From contig JAFCEW010000016.1 of NCBI GenBank assembly GCA_017608955.1, forward strand, positions 1 to 8,639: a stretch of DNA of 8,639 nucleotides. Reading direction: 5' to 3'. The position numbers and the translations under genes were made by a program. The first letter of the stretch is position 1. Each line of letters starts with the position of its first letter. The notes beneath the pieces were generated by a model. It was not told the DNA's origin and did not search any database. It saw only the letters and a list, made by a program, of their open reading frames with translations. Below, in pieces: positions 1-5,909 of this stretch. The DNA is from Candidatus Aenigmatarchaeota archaeon. GTDB taxonomy: Archaea; Aenigmatarchaeota; Aenigmatarchaeia; CG10238-14.

Positions 1-336
1 AGGGCAAATCTATCTTCTGGTGGCAAAGGAGGTATATATAAACCTGATGCTGAAATGAAAGAAATGGCAATAAAGGCAGCTAAAACCATAGGAGCTGAGA
101 TATGTGGTGTAGATTTCATACAAGGAAAAAAAGGACCTGCGGTGATAGAAGTAAATATTTGTCCTGGTATGAAAATTAGTGATATAACTGGTTTTAATGT
201 CCAAAAAAGAATAGCTGAATTTATAGCAGAAAGGACAGAAGAATACAAATCAATATATGGTTCAAGAGGTTTAAGTGAATATATAGAAAGAGAATTGTTA
301 AAAGTTTCAAAATGGTTAAAAGAAGCATTTGAATAG
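1..336 (+). CDS. RimK-type ATP-grasp ligase, C-terminal part (5' truncated by window)
   Basis: The frame is open from base 1, so the first ATG at 55 is internal and the gene is cut by the window edge. The 111 visible residues carry the end of an ATP-grasp domain of the RimK/LysX/MptN/CofF group. They include R-A-N-L-S-S-G-G near the start, then a helix, G-V-D-F-I, and E-V-N-I-C-P-G, whose Glu and Asn are the usual Mg-ATP ligands. Family members join an amino acid (often glutamate) to a carboxylate on a protein, cofactor or carrier, using ATP through an acyl phosphate. The substrate cannot be told from this fragment. After the ATP-grasp end there is a charged helical tail of about 30 residues (EEYKSIYGSRG to KWLKEAFE) that looks longer than usual. 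The stop TAG lies 1 nt from the leuS stop on the other strand. Family is fairly sure; the specific ligase is unknown. Confidence 0.85.
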   Translation, partial: RANLSSGGKGGIYKPDAEMKEMAIKAAKTIGAEICGVDFIQGKKGPAVIEVNICPGMKISDITGFNVQKRIAEFIAERTEEYKSIYGSRGLSEYIERELLKVSKWLKEAFE

Positions 337-337
337 A

Positions 338-3004
338 TTATTCAATATAAATTCCTGGTTTTCCAAATTTAGCTCTCTTTGCTTTGTTTTCAGGATCATA
401 TTTATTTTCATCATCTGATTTGAATATTTCTACTTGTTTAAATCCTAATCCTGATTTAAAGAAATCTTGAGATTTTTTCAAATAATTTAATTCTTTGTCT
501 GTAATGACATATAAGAATAATTTATTATTTTTTCCAGATAGTTTTATTACTTGTTTTATGTCTTCATATATTTTCTTGAAATTATCTTCTTGTTGCAAAA
601 TTTCTTTGTCTATTAATTTTTCATCATATTCAGGCCATTTCTCTAATGATATAAAATTCTTTTTGCCTATTTTATGCCAAATCTCTTCGCATATAAAAGG
701 AGCGAAAGGAGAAAGACATTTTATCATATTTTCTAATACATTATTTACTGTTGATTTGCTTCTATCTTTTGTTCTTTTAATATACCATTGAAAATCATTT
801 AACATTGCATGAAAACTTGTTAATGCTGATCTATTTTTCATATTTTCTAGTGCTTCAGTAATATTTTTGACATGAATTTGAAAGCGAGATTCTAGCCAAA
901 TATCCATATCAGTTTTTTCATTAGTTCCTTTATTATAGTTCTGTTCAAAAATTCTATAAATTGTCGCAAGCTTGTTTTTCCATGCGAATACATCTTTTTC
1001 TGACCAGTTGGCATCATCCATTCCTTCAGCAGAATCCATTAATGCGATTCTAACAACATCAGAACCATATTTTTCTATTGCATCTCTTAAAAGTATGAAA
1101 TTTCCTTTTGATTTACTCATTTTTTGCCCTTCTATATTTAGCATTCCATTTACTGTGAATGTATTAGGACATTTATCATCCCAAATAGCAGTATGATGAA
1201 ATATACAGAATGTTAAATGATTTGGAATTAATTCTTTTGCAGATCCTCTTATATCAAAAGGATACCAATATTCAAACTCTTTTTTCATTTTTTCAAGCAA
1301 ATCTTTGCTTAATTTTGTTTTCTTTGGTTCTTTTCCAAGAAATATATAATCAAAAACTTCATCATTTAGTTCTCCTGGCTCTATTTCTTTCATGAATTGT
1401 GCAATTGTATAAAATGCCATATAAATGACTGAATCACTTAAGGTTTCGACAATCCAATCTTGATCCCATGGTAGTCTGGTTCCTAGTCCTGATTTTCTTG
1501 CACATGCTTTTTCCTGTAGCCATTCTATTGTATCTTCAAACTGTTTTCTTGCTTGTTCAGGGTATATTTTCATTTGTCTTAAACACAATCTTGCCTTTTC
1601 TTTCCATGTTTCATCTGAAAAATTCAAAAACCACTGATCTTCTAATATTTTTACAAAACATTTGGTTCCACATCTGCAAATTACCTTACCAGAAGGTTCC
1701 CATATTTTTGATATAAATCCTCTTTTTTCAAAATCAGCTATTATATTTTTCTTTGCTTCAGAAACTGGCATTCCTTTGTATTCTCCACATTTTTCATTGA
1801 GAATACCCATATGAAATTCTTTTTTATACAACTGTTTTGTTGCTTGATCTAATTTTTCTTTTTCTAATTGGCTATGAATATTCATTTTATTACAAATATC
1901 AATTGCTGGATGTTCAGAATATCCTTTTAAGTTTATTAATCCTATTGGTTTGATTTCTTTTAGTTTTTCTATATCTATATTCATTTCTTTTAATTTTTCT
2001 GGTTTTGATGTAGATAGATCAAACAAATCCTTTAGTCCAATCCAGTCATATGGAGCATGAGACGGAACAGACATTACTATTCCTGTTGCATTATCTTCAT
2101 CAACAAATCTTGCTGGTAATATAAGAACTTCATTTTCTAGAACTGGATTAATACATTTTTCTCCTATCAGTTTTTCTCCTTTTATAGTACCTTTTTCTTT
2201 TATAGATTTTAATTGATTTTTTAGTTTTTCAATACAAGATTTGCTCATTATCCATGTTTCCTTGTCCACATCTGTTATCACATATTCAATATCTGGATTA
2301 ATCCAGACATTTGTAACCCCATATACTGTTTCAGGCCTTAGAGTTGCCAAAGGTAATATTTCACCGGAAGGAAGCCTAAATTTGAATATAATATATTCTA
2401 CTGGAGTTTCTCCAACACCTTCTAATCTATCGTGATCACCTGTTGGACTTTCACAACTAGGACACCAAATAACAGGATGAGTACCTTTTGTAACATATCC
2501 TTTATCTTTTAGTTTTCTATATTGCCATTCAATAAATCGATTAAATTCAGGGTCTATAGTTGTAAATGATCTTGTCCAGTCAATAGCAATTCCTAAATTC
2601 TGGACATCATTTTTTATTTGATTTATCCAAAAACGAGCTGTATATTTTGGGTCTTTAAATTTATCAATATCTTTTTCAGATACTCCAGAATCTAATAAAA
2701 TTTTAATTTGATTTTTATCTCCTTTTTTAAGTCTTTCAGCAACACCAACTATTGGTTCGCCAGTTGCATGAAATGCAAAAGGAAATATTGCATTATAACC
2801 TTGCATTCTTTTGAATCTTGTTATTACATCAATTCTTGTATAAGTAAAAGCATGACCTATATGCAATGGAGCATTAACATAAGGAAATGCAGCATTTGAG
2901 AACCATTTTTTTCTTTTATCACTACTACTTTCAAAGATTTTTTTATCTAGCCATTCTTTTTTCCATTTTTTCTGGATTTGTTTGAAATCTATTTCTTGAG
3001 ACAT
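338..3004 (-). CDS. leuS: Leucyl-tRNA synthetase, archaeal/eukaryotic type
   Basis: Class I synthetase that charges tRNA-Leu with leucine in the cytoplasm; 888 residues from the ATG at 3004. HIGH is at residues 48-51 in PYVNAPLHIGHAFTYTR, and KMSKS at 628-632. The CP1 editing insert has the T-rich motif TLRPET (221-226) and the aspartate region TGIVMSVPSHAPYDW (307-321), so proofreading of misacylated tRNA looks intact. Cysteine-rich spots at 181-184 (CPSC) and 443-449 (CRCGTKC) sit where metal sites occur in this type. The end, AKFGKPGIYIE, matches the archaeal C-terminal form. It is somewhat short for archaeal LeuRS, which usually exceeds 900 residues. A TTG at 3007 extends the frame by one codon, but the ATG at 3004 is preferred because GATGAT lies 5 nt ahead of it. 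It follows the MazG-like gene by 11 nt and is probably cotranscribed. Confidence 0.97.
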   Translation of the reverse strand: MSQEIDFKQIQKKWKKEWLDKKIFESSSDKRKKWFSNAAFPYVNAPLHIGHAFTYTRIDVITRFKRMQGYNAIFPFAFHATGEPIVGVAERLKKGDKNQIKILLDSGVSEKDIDKFKDPKYTARFWINQIKNDVQNLGIAIDWTRSFTTIDPEFNRFIEWQYRKLKDKGYVTKGTHPVIWCPSCESPTGDHDRLEGVGETPVEYIIFKFRLPSGEILPLATLRPETVYGVTNVWINPDIEYVITDVDKETWIMSKSCIEKLKNQLKSIKEKGTIKGEKLIGEKCINPVLENEVLILPARFVDEDNATGIVMSVPSHAPYDWIGLKDLFDLSTSKPEKLKEMNIDIEKLKEIKPIGLINLKGYSEHPAIDICNKMNIHSQLEKEKLDQATKQLYKKEFHMGILNEKCGEYKGMPVSEAKKNIIADFEKRGFISKIWEPSGKVICRCGTKCFVKILEDQWFLNFSDETWKEKARLCLRQMKIYPEQARKQFEDTIEWLQEKACARKSGLGTRLPWDQDWIVETLSDSVIYMAFYTIAQFMKEIEPGELNDEVFDYIFLGKEPKKTKLSKDLLEKMKKEFEYWYPFDIRGSAKELIPNHLTFCIFHHTAIWDDKCPNTFTVNGMLNIEGQKMSKSKGNFILLRDAIEKYGSDVVRIALMDSAEGMDDANWSEKDVFAWKNKLATIYRIFEQNYNKGTNEKTDMDIWLESRFQIHVKNITEALENMKNRSALTSFHAMLNDFQWYIKRTKDRSKSTVNNVLENMIKCLSPFAPFICEEIWHKIGKKNFISLEKWPEYDEKLIDKEILQQEDNFKKIYEDIKQVIKLSGKNNKLFLYVITDKELNYLKKSQDFFKSGLGFKQVEIFKSDDENKYDPENKAKRAKFGKPGIYIE

Positions 3005-3009
3005 CAATT

Positions 3010-3015
3010 ATCATC
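3010..3015 (-). promoter_or_regulatory. Shine-Dalgarno-like site for leuS
   Basis: GATGAT on the minus strand begins right after the stop of the MazG-like gene and ends 5 nt before the leuS ATG. It resembles the GGTGAT part of the archaeal ribosome binding site. It supports the ATG at 3004 over the TTG at 3007. Confidence 0.45.
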
Positions 3016-3357
3016 TTAAAACATTTTCCCATGTTTTCTTTCTCTTGTTTTATTAAATTTCATTTTTTCTAGCATAACTCCTGCTATATCATATCCTTTA
3101 TATTCTGCAAGGTCTAAGATTCTGATAATAGCATCAGCCAGTTCTTCTTCAACTAAACTAAAATTTGGTATATGATCTGATTTTGGGTTTCCATGTCTTA
3201 ATGCTTCGAGTGCTTCTGATAGTTCACTATGAATCAATGCTATCATTTCACCCTCATTTCTTTCTCCAGCATCATAAAACCCCTTTTCTTTTGCTGTTTC
3301 AAATATTTCTTTTTGTTTTTGTCTAAATAATTTTTTAAATTCTTGTTCTTGTTTCAT
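3016..3357 (-). CDS. MazG-like nucleotide pyrophosphohydrolase
   Basis: A 113-residue all-alpha NTP pyrophosphohydrolase. The family hydrolyses (d)NTPs, often non-canonical ones, to the monophosphate and pyrophosphate, using Mg bound by an ExxE...ExxD set. Here these are E45/E48 (HSELSEAL) and E72/D75 (EEELADAI), followed by the typical ending in which LEKMKFNKTRERKHGK stands where family members have the N-x-x-R-x-x-x-H-G form. Length fits the short single-domain MazG-like branch rather than full MazG. The ATG at 3357 is preceded by GTGAT. The gene lies 11 nt upstream of leuS, so the two are very likely expressed together, although no direct link to leucylation is known to me. A cytoplasmic nucleotide-cleaning role is inferred from the family; the preferred nucleotide cannot be read from sequence. 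Confidence 0.88.
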   Translation of the reverse strand: MKQEQEFKKLFRQKQKEIFETAKEKGFYDAGERNEGEMIALIHSELSEALEALRHGNPKSDHIPNFSLVEEELADAIIRILDLAEYKGYDIAGVMLEKMKFNKTRERKHGKMF

Positions 3358-3360
3358 AGA

Positions 3361-3365
3361 ATCAC
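3361..3365 (-). promoter_or_regulatory. Shine-Dalgarno (GTGAT) for the MazG-like gene
   Basis: GTGAT on the minus strand, 3 nt before the ATG at 3357, pairs with the ATCAC of the conserved 16S rRNA 3' end. The same pentamer occurs before pheT. It implies that this gene has a leader, either from its own promoter or from read-through of the upstream gene. Confidence 0.5.
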
Positions 3366-3383
3366 TTATAATAGTTAGATATT

Positions 3384-3397
3384 CTATTTTTTAAAAG
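3384..3397 (-). promoter_or_regulatory. Candidate TATA box for MazG-like/leuS
   Basis: On the minus strand this reads CTTTTAAAAAATAG, an archaeal TATA-like element about 27-40 nt before the ATG at 3357, placing a start site near 3366. A second T/A-rich element lies at about 3405-3418. The whole 64-nt gap is A/T-rich, so a chance match is quite possible, and the genes could instead be read from the promoter of the upstream small ORF. Confidence 0.3.
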
Positions 3398-3421
3398 ATT
3401 AATAAGTTTTTAAAAATATAG

Positions 3422-3721
3422 TTATTTTATAACAAATGTTATATCTGTTTTGTTGTAATATTTTTTTTCTATTTTTTCTATTTTTCCATTTTTGTCATAT
3501 AAAATTTTTATATAATCTCCTGCTTGAAGAGGAATAAAACCTGGAACATAAACATTCTTAATTTTTTTGTTCCCAACATCAAGTTTTATATGTGTTGTAT
3601 ATATTTGAAGTCCTTTACAAATTTCTATAAAAAAATCACCAAAATTTTTTTCTTTTAAATGTTTAAAATACACTACAATTTCTTTTATAGTTCCTTCAAC
3701 TTCTGTCATAATTAAATTCAT
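3422..3721 (-). CDS. Small beta-rich protein of unknown function (possible OB-like fold)
   Basis: I do not recognise this 99-residue protein. It has no signal peptide or membrane segment. Alternating hydrophobic residues suggest mostly beta strands: VEGTIKEIVVYF, then DFFIEI, TTHIKLDV, KIKNVYVPGF, and GDYIKILYDKNGKIEKIEKKYY near the end. The turn P-L-Q-A-G-D-Y-I-K-I-L resembles the strand entry seen in small OB or beta-barrel nucleic-acid-binding proteins, but that is a guess from pattern alone. The start could be the ATG at 3721 (MNLIMTEVEG) or the in-frame ATG at 3709 (MTEVEG). A TATA-like box about 30 nt ahead of 3721 fits a near-leaderless start at 3721 or a short leader for 3709. It is divergent from tRNA-Arg and 64 nt upstream of the MazG-like gene. 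Confidence 0.7.
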   Translation of the reverse strand: MNLIMTEVEGTIKEIVVYFKHLKEKNFGDFFIEICKGLQIYTTHIKLDVGNKKIKNVYVPGFIPLQAGDYIKILYDKNGKIEKIEKKYYNKTDITFVIK

Positions 3722-3744
3722 TTAATTAATTTTAAATTTTTTTT

Positions 3745-3755
3745 GATTTAAAAAC
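3745..3755 (-). promoter_or_regulatory. Candidate TATA box for the leftward small ORF
   Basis: On the minus strand this reads GTTTTTAAATC, centred about 30 nt before the ATG at 3721. It would start transcription close to that ATG. It sits directly beside the rightward tRNA promoter, so the two would be back to back within about 30 bases. The flanks are A/T-rich, so this is a reading of pattern and position only. Confidence 0.4.
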
Positions 3756-3770
3756 AAAAACCTTTTTATT
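3756..3770 (+). promoter_or_regulatory. Candidate BRE/TATA promoter of tRNA-Arg
   Basis: AAAAACC followed by CTTTTTATT fits an archaeal TFB-recognition element plus TATA box. Its centre lies about 28 nt before the first base of the mature tRNA at 3794, the usual spacing for a tRNA transcript with almost no 5' leader. A similar A-run followed by CCTTATTAAA precedes the minD gene at 4459-4470. Confidence 0.5.
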
Positions 3771-3793
3771 GCTTGTTATGAATAAGAATTATT

Positions 3794-3868
3794 GGGTCCG
3801 TAGCTCAGCTTGGATAGAGCAGGAGCCTTCTAAGCTCAAGGTCGAGGGTTCGAATCCCTTCGGGCCCA
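3794..3868 (+). tRNA. tRNA-Arg (anticodon UCU)
   Basis: A full cloverleaf can be folded by eye. The acceptor arm GGGTCCG (3794-3800) pairs with CGGGCCC (3861-3867), with one T-G pair, and the discriminator is A3868. The D stem is GCTC/GAGC with loop GG at 18-19. The anticodon stem is GGAGC/GCTCA around loop CTTCTAA, giving anticodon TCT at 3829-3831. The variable loop is 5 nt, and the T arm is GAGGG-TTCGAAT-CCCTT. It reads AGA, and AGG by wobble, the favoured arginine codons in this AT-rich sequence. There is no intron and CCA is not encoded (ATA follows), so CCA must be added afterwards. The outermost anticodon-stem pair is a G-A mismatch (G3822/A3838). Confidence 0.97.
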
Positions 3869-3878
3869 TATAAATTTA
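3868..3878 (+). promoter_or_regulatory. Candidate TATA box for the 188-aa ORF
   Basis: ATATAAATTTA starts at the last base of the tRNA and is centred about 30 nt before the ATG at 3903. No Shine-Dalgarno is visible there, so a leaderless or near-leaderless mRNA is plausible. Read-through from the tRNA promoter is the alternative, although the T-tract at 3885-3891 should limit it. Confidence 0.4.
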
Positions 3879-3884
3879 AGTATA

Positions 3885-3897
3885 TTTTTTTATTTTT
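3885..3897 (+). terminator. T-tract terminator after tRNA-Arg
   Basis: A run of seven T, one A and five T begins 17 nt after the tRNA end, with no stem-loop ahead of it. Archaeal RNA polymerase stops at such oligo-T tracts. It also lies just upstream of the ATG at 3903, so the next gene's transcript would have to start inside or after it. Confidence 0.6.
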
Positions 3898-3902
3898 ATT
3901 TT

Positions 3903-4469
3903 ATGGTATCAGATCCCTTAATTTATTCAGCTCTCTCAGAATATTATGATTATGCAGATTATATTCCAACAAAAATGTATCTTTTTGAAAGCTTTAATAA
4001 AAAACATCCAGATCTATCAGAAAGAGAATTAATAAGAAGATCAGGTGATTATATTAGTTCCTCATTTGGACATAATATTAAAAAAATTTCTGATGGTAGA
4101 CCTCCACACATAAAAATTGATGGTGAAATTATTCCTCTCTCACTTATTCCTTATGAATATACTATCTCCTTTTTTTATGGAATAGAAAAAAAAGGATATA
4201 CAACTACAACTCTGAAAGAATGTGAAATTCTAATAAATATGTTTGGTCACAAATTGGAAAATTGGGAAGATACCCCCATTATAGATAAATTAATCTTTGA
4301 ATATATTCGTCTAGAAGAAATACAAAAAGGAGAAAATTTAAAAATGACTAATATTGAAAAAAAAATTCTTGATAGAGAAGAAAATTTGAGAAGAAATACA
4401 AAAAATTTAAAAGAATATATTCATAAATGGCCTGAAGAGTTATTTAAAAATAAAAATAAACCTTATTAA
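3903..4469 (+). CDS. Unrecognised 188-residue protein upstream of minD
   Basis: I do not recognise a family. The protein has no signal peptide and no membrane segment. The N-terminal part (about 1-60) is rich in Tyr and Ser: YYDYADYIPTKMYLFESF, then ERELIRRSGDYISSSFGHNI. The middle (about 60-130) has short strands and helices around RPPHIKIDGEIIPLSLIP and YTTTTLKECEILINMFGHKLENWEDTP. The last 60 residues are strongly charged and helical (EYIRLEEIQKGENLK...EKKILDREENLRRN...KEYIHKWPEELFKNK) and could form a short coiled coil. Composition and codon use look like the neighbours, so transfer is not suggested. The ATG is chosen because the tRNA gene lies just upstream and a TATA-like box sits about 30 nt ahead. 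It is 23 nt upstream of minD on the same strand. A link to MinD is possible from position only. Confidence 0.75.
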   Translation: MVSDPLIYSALSEYYDYADYIPTKMYLFESFNKKHPDLSERELIRRSGDYISSSFGHNIKKISDGRPPHIKIDGEIIPLSLIPYEYTISFFYGIEKKGYTTTTLKECEILINMFGHKLENWEDTPIIDKLIFEYIRLEEIQKGENLKMTNIEKKILDREENLRRNTKNLKEYIHKWPEELFKNKNKPY

Positions 4470-4474
4470 ATTAA
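4459..4474 (+). promoter_or_regulatory. Candidate promoter for minD inside the end of the upstream ORF
   Basis: AAACCTTATTAAATTA overlaps the stop codon of the upstream gene and is centred about 26 nt before the minD ATG at 4493, which would give a leaderless mRNA. It shares the A-run plus CCTT layout with the tRNA-Arg promoter. No Shine-Dalgarno precedes minD. The region is very A/T-rich, so confidence is limited. Confidence 0.35.
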
Positions 4475-4492
4475 AAATCTGAAAATAATATT

Positions 4493-5269
4493 ATGACAAG
4501 GCTAATTTTAATAACATCAGGAAAAGGCGGCGTAGGAAAAACAACTTTAACATCAAATCTTTCTGCTGCTTTAACAGATTTTGGTGAAAATGTAATAGCA
4601 ATGGATGCTAATTTAACAACACCAAATCTAGGATTACATACAGGAATGCATTTAGTCCCAAATACATTACATGATGTTCTCAAAAAAAAGAAAAAATTAA
4701 AAGATATAATTTATCCTCATCCTTATGGATTTAAAATAATACCAGCAAGTATGAGTTTGGATGATTTAAGAGATGTTGATGTAGGAAGATTGCCAGAAAT
4801 AACATTTAGTCTATTAGGAAAAGCAGATTATATAATAATGGATTGTGCAGCAGGTTTGGGCAGAGAAGCAATATCTGCATTATCAGCATCAGACGAAATA
4901 ATAATTATAACAAATCCAAATCTTCCGGCAGTGACAGATGCACTAAAAATATTAAAACTGGCACAACAGTCAGAATTAGATGTAATTGGTGTGGTGGTAA
5001 ATAGAGTAAGAGGAAATAAAAATGAATTATCATCAGAAGAAATAGAAGAATTATTAGGAGTACCTGTAATAGCTGAAATTCCAGAAGATAAAAATATTTT
5101 CAAATCAATAGCAAAAAAACAAAATATTTTTGAATATGCACCTTATTCTCCAGCAGCAATAGAGATTAAGAAATTAGCATCAAAACTAACTGGAAAACCA
5201 TATAATCCACCAAAATTAAGAAAACCTAGAAATTTGATACAGAGAATGGCATACTGGTTAACTAGATAG
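4493..5269 (+). CDS. minD: MinD/ParA-family P-loop ATPase
   Basis: A 258-residue deviant Walker A ATPase. GKGGVGKTT (10-18) has the signature Lys11 as well as Lys16. Switch I is around D38 (AMDANLTTPNLG), and switch II is at IIMDCAAGLG (115-123, D117), close to the MinD form DxPAG. VVVNRVRG (167-174) is the base-recognition region. These proteins dimerise around ATP and bind membranes or DNA to position cellular structures; in archaea several paralogues exist with varied roles and no MinE. The tail RNLIQRMAYWLTR (246-258) is basic and amphipathic, like the membrane-targeting helix that ends MinD, which favours membrane over DNA binding. It could instead be another archaeal MinD-like paralogue. 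The 3' end overlaps alaX on the opposite strand by 8 nt. The unrecognised gene 23 nt upstream is its only same-strand neighbour. Confidence 0.9.
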   Translation: MTRLILITSGKGGVGKTTLTSNLSAALTDFGENVIAMDANLTTPNLGLHTGMHLVPNTLHDVLKKKKKLKDIIYPHPYGFKIIPASMSLDDLRDVDVGRLPEITFSLLGKADYIIMDCAAGLGREAISALSASDEIIIITNPNLPAVTDALKILKLAQQSELDVIGVVVNRVRGNKNELSSEEIEELLGVPVIAEIPEDKNIFKSIAKKQNIFEYAPYSPAAIEIKKLASKLTGKPYNPPKLRKPRNLIQRMAYWLTR

Positions 5270-5909
5270 CCTCAAATTCCAGTCTTTGTTTTCCTTTTCC
5301 TTTACTTAATCTTCTAATTATTCTAAATTTTTTAATTTCTCCAAGATTTTTGATATGTAATCCTCCGCAAGGAATTTGATTTAAATCATCAATCTTTGTC
5401 CATCTGTATCCTATTCTCTCAGGATCCCACCAAATTTTCATTTCAAGATTCTTTTTTATAAATTCATTACATTTATTTTCTAGTTCTTGTCTTTTTTCTT
5501 GATCAATAATTGGTTTATAATCTAAGTCTATTCTTGATTTATGTTCATCTATATTGCTTCCTGTGACTCTAATATTTTTTCCAAAAATAAGTTGACATAC
5601 ATTTAGAAGCAAATGAGATGCAGTATGCATCTTCATTAATCTATATCTTCTTTCCCAGTTTATTCTGCATTTTACTTTTTGTCCTTTTTTCAAATTTGGT
5701 TTTTGTTCAAGTATATGAAATATGGTATCTCCTTGTTTTTGTGTATCTATTACTTTATAATTTTCTATAAAGCCTGTATCTCCTGGTTCGCCTGCTGCTT
5801 GAGGATAGAATATAGTTTTATCTAATATTACTTTATTATCTACAATATCTACTATAATAGAATCAATTTCTTTTTTGTATGGATCTTCATAGAAAATTTT
5901 TTCAGTCAT
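5262..5909 (-). CDS. alaX: AlaX-type alanyl-tRNA editing protein
   Basis: A free-standing relative of the AlaRS editing domain that removes Ser (and in some cases Gly) wrongly attached to tRNA-Ala in trans. At 215 residues it has the size of the medium AlaX-M class, with an N-terminal beta domain and the C-terminal tRNA-SAD domain. Zinc ligands are all present: H95 and H99 in HTASH, and C181 and H185 in CGGLH. The ending SKGKGKQRLEFE is also typical. The glycine motif, usually like GGGQPxD, reads A-A-G-E-P-G-D (38-44), a change at conserved positions. Its ATG overlaps the pheT stop as ATGA, so translation is probably coupled to pheT. No alaS is in the window. Its stop overlaps minD tail to tail. 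Family assignment is firm; editing specificity is inferred. Confidence 0.93.
   Translation of the reverse strand: MTEKIFYEDPYKKEIDSIIVDIVDNKVILDKTIFYPQAAGEPGDTGFIENYKVIDTQKQGDTIFHILEQKPNLKKGQKVKCRINWERRYRLMKMHTASHLLLNVCQLIFGKNIRVTGSNIDEHKSRIDLDYKPIIDQEKRQELENKCNEFIKKNLEMKIWWDPERIGYRWTKIDDLNQIPCGGLHIKNLGEIKKFRIIRRLSKGKGKQRLEFEAI

Noticed and set aside
10..204. Leftward frame opposite the ATP-grasp fragment
   Set aside because: It is antisense to conserved ATP-grasp motifs and has Phe/Tyr-rich, low-complexity composition.
495..2899. Several rightward reading frames of 60-100 codons inside leuS
   Set aside because: They lie antisense to a well-supported synthetase gene, have hydrophobic low-complexity translations typical of antisense AT-rich coding sequence, and show no domain or start signal.
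3005..3007. TTG start for leuS one codon upstream
   Set aside because: The adjacent ATG is better placed relative to the GATGAT site; the extra codon has no support.
3794..4469. Possible integrated element at tRNA-Arg, with the unknown 188-aa ORF as cargo
   Set aside because: No integrase, no repeat of the tRNA 3' end later in the window, and the ORF has the same composition as its neighbours.
4681..4702. A-rich run in minD that could cause a programmed frameshift
   Set aside because: The frame continues cleanly through it with conserved MinD features on both sides, and it simply encodes a lysine stretch as expected in an AT-rich genome.
4471..5103. Leftward frames opposite minD
   Set aside because: Antisense shadows of a gene whose Walker motifs are in the other strand; they have no recognisable motif.
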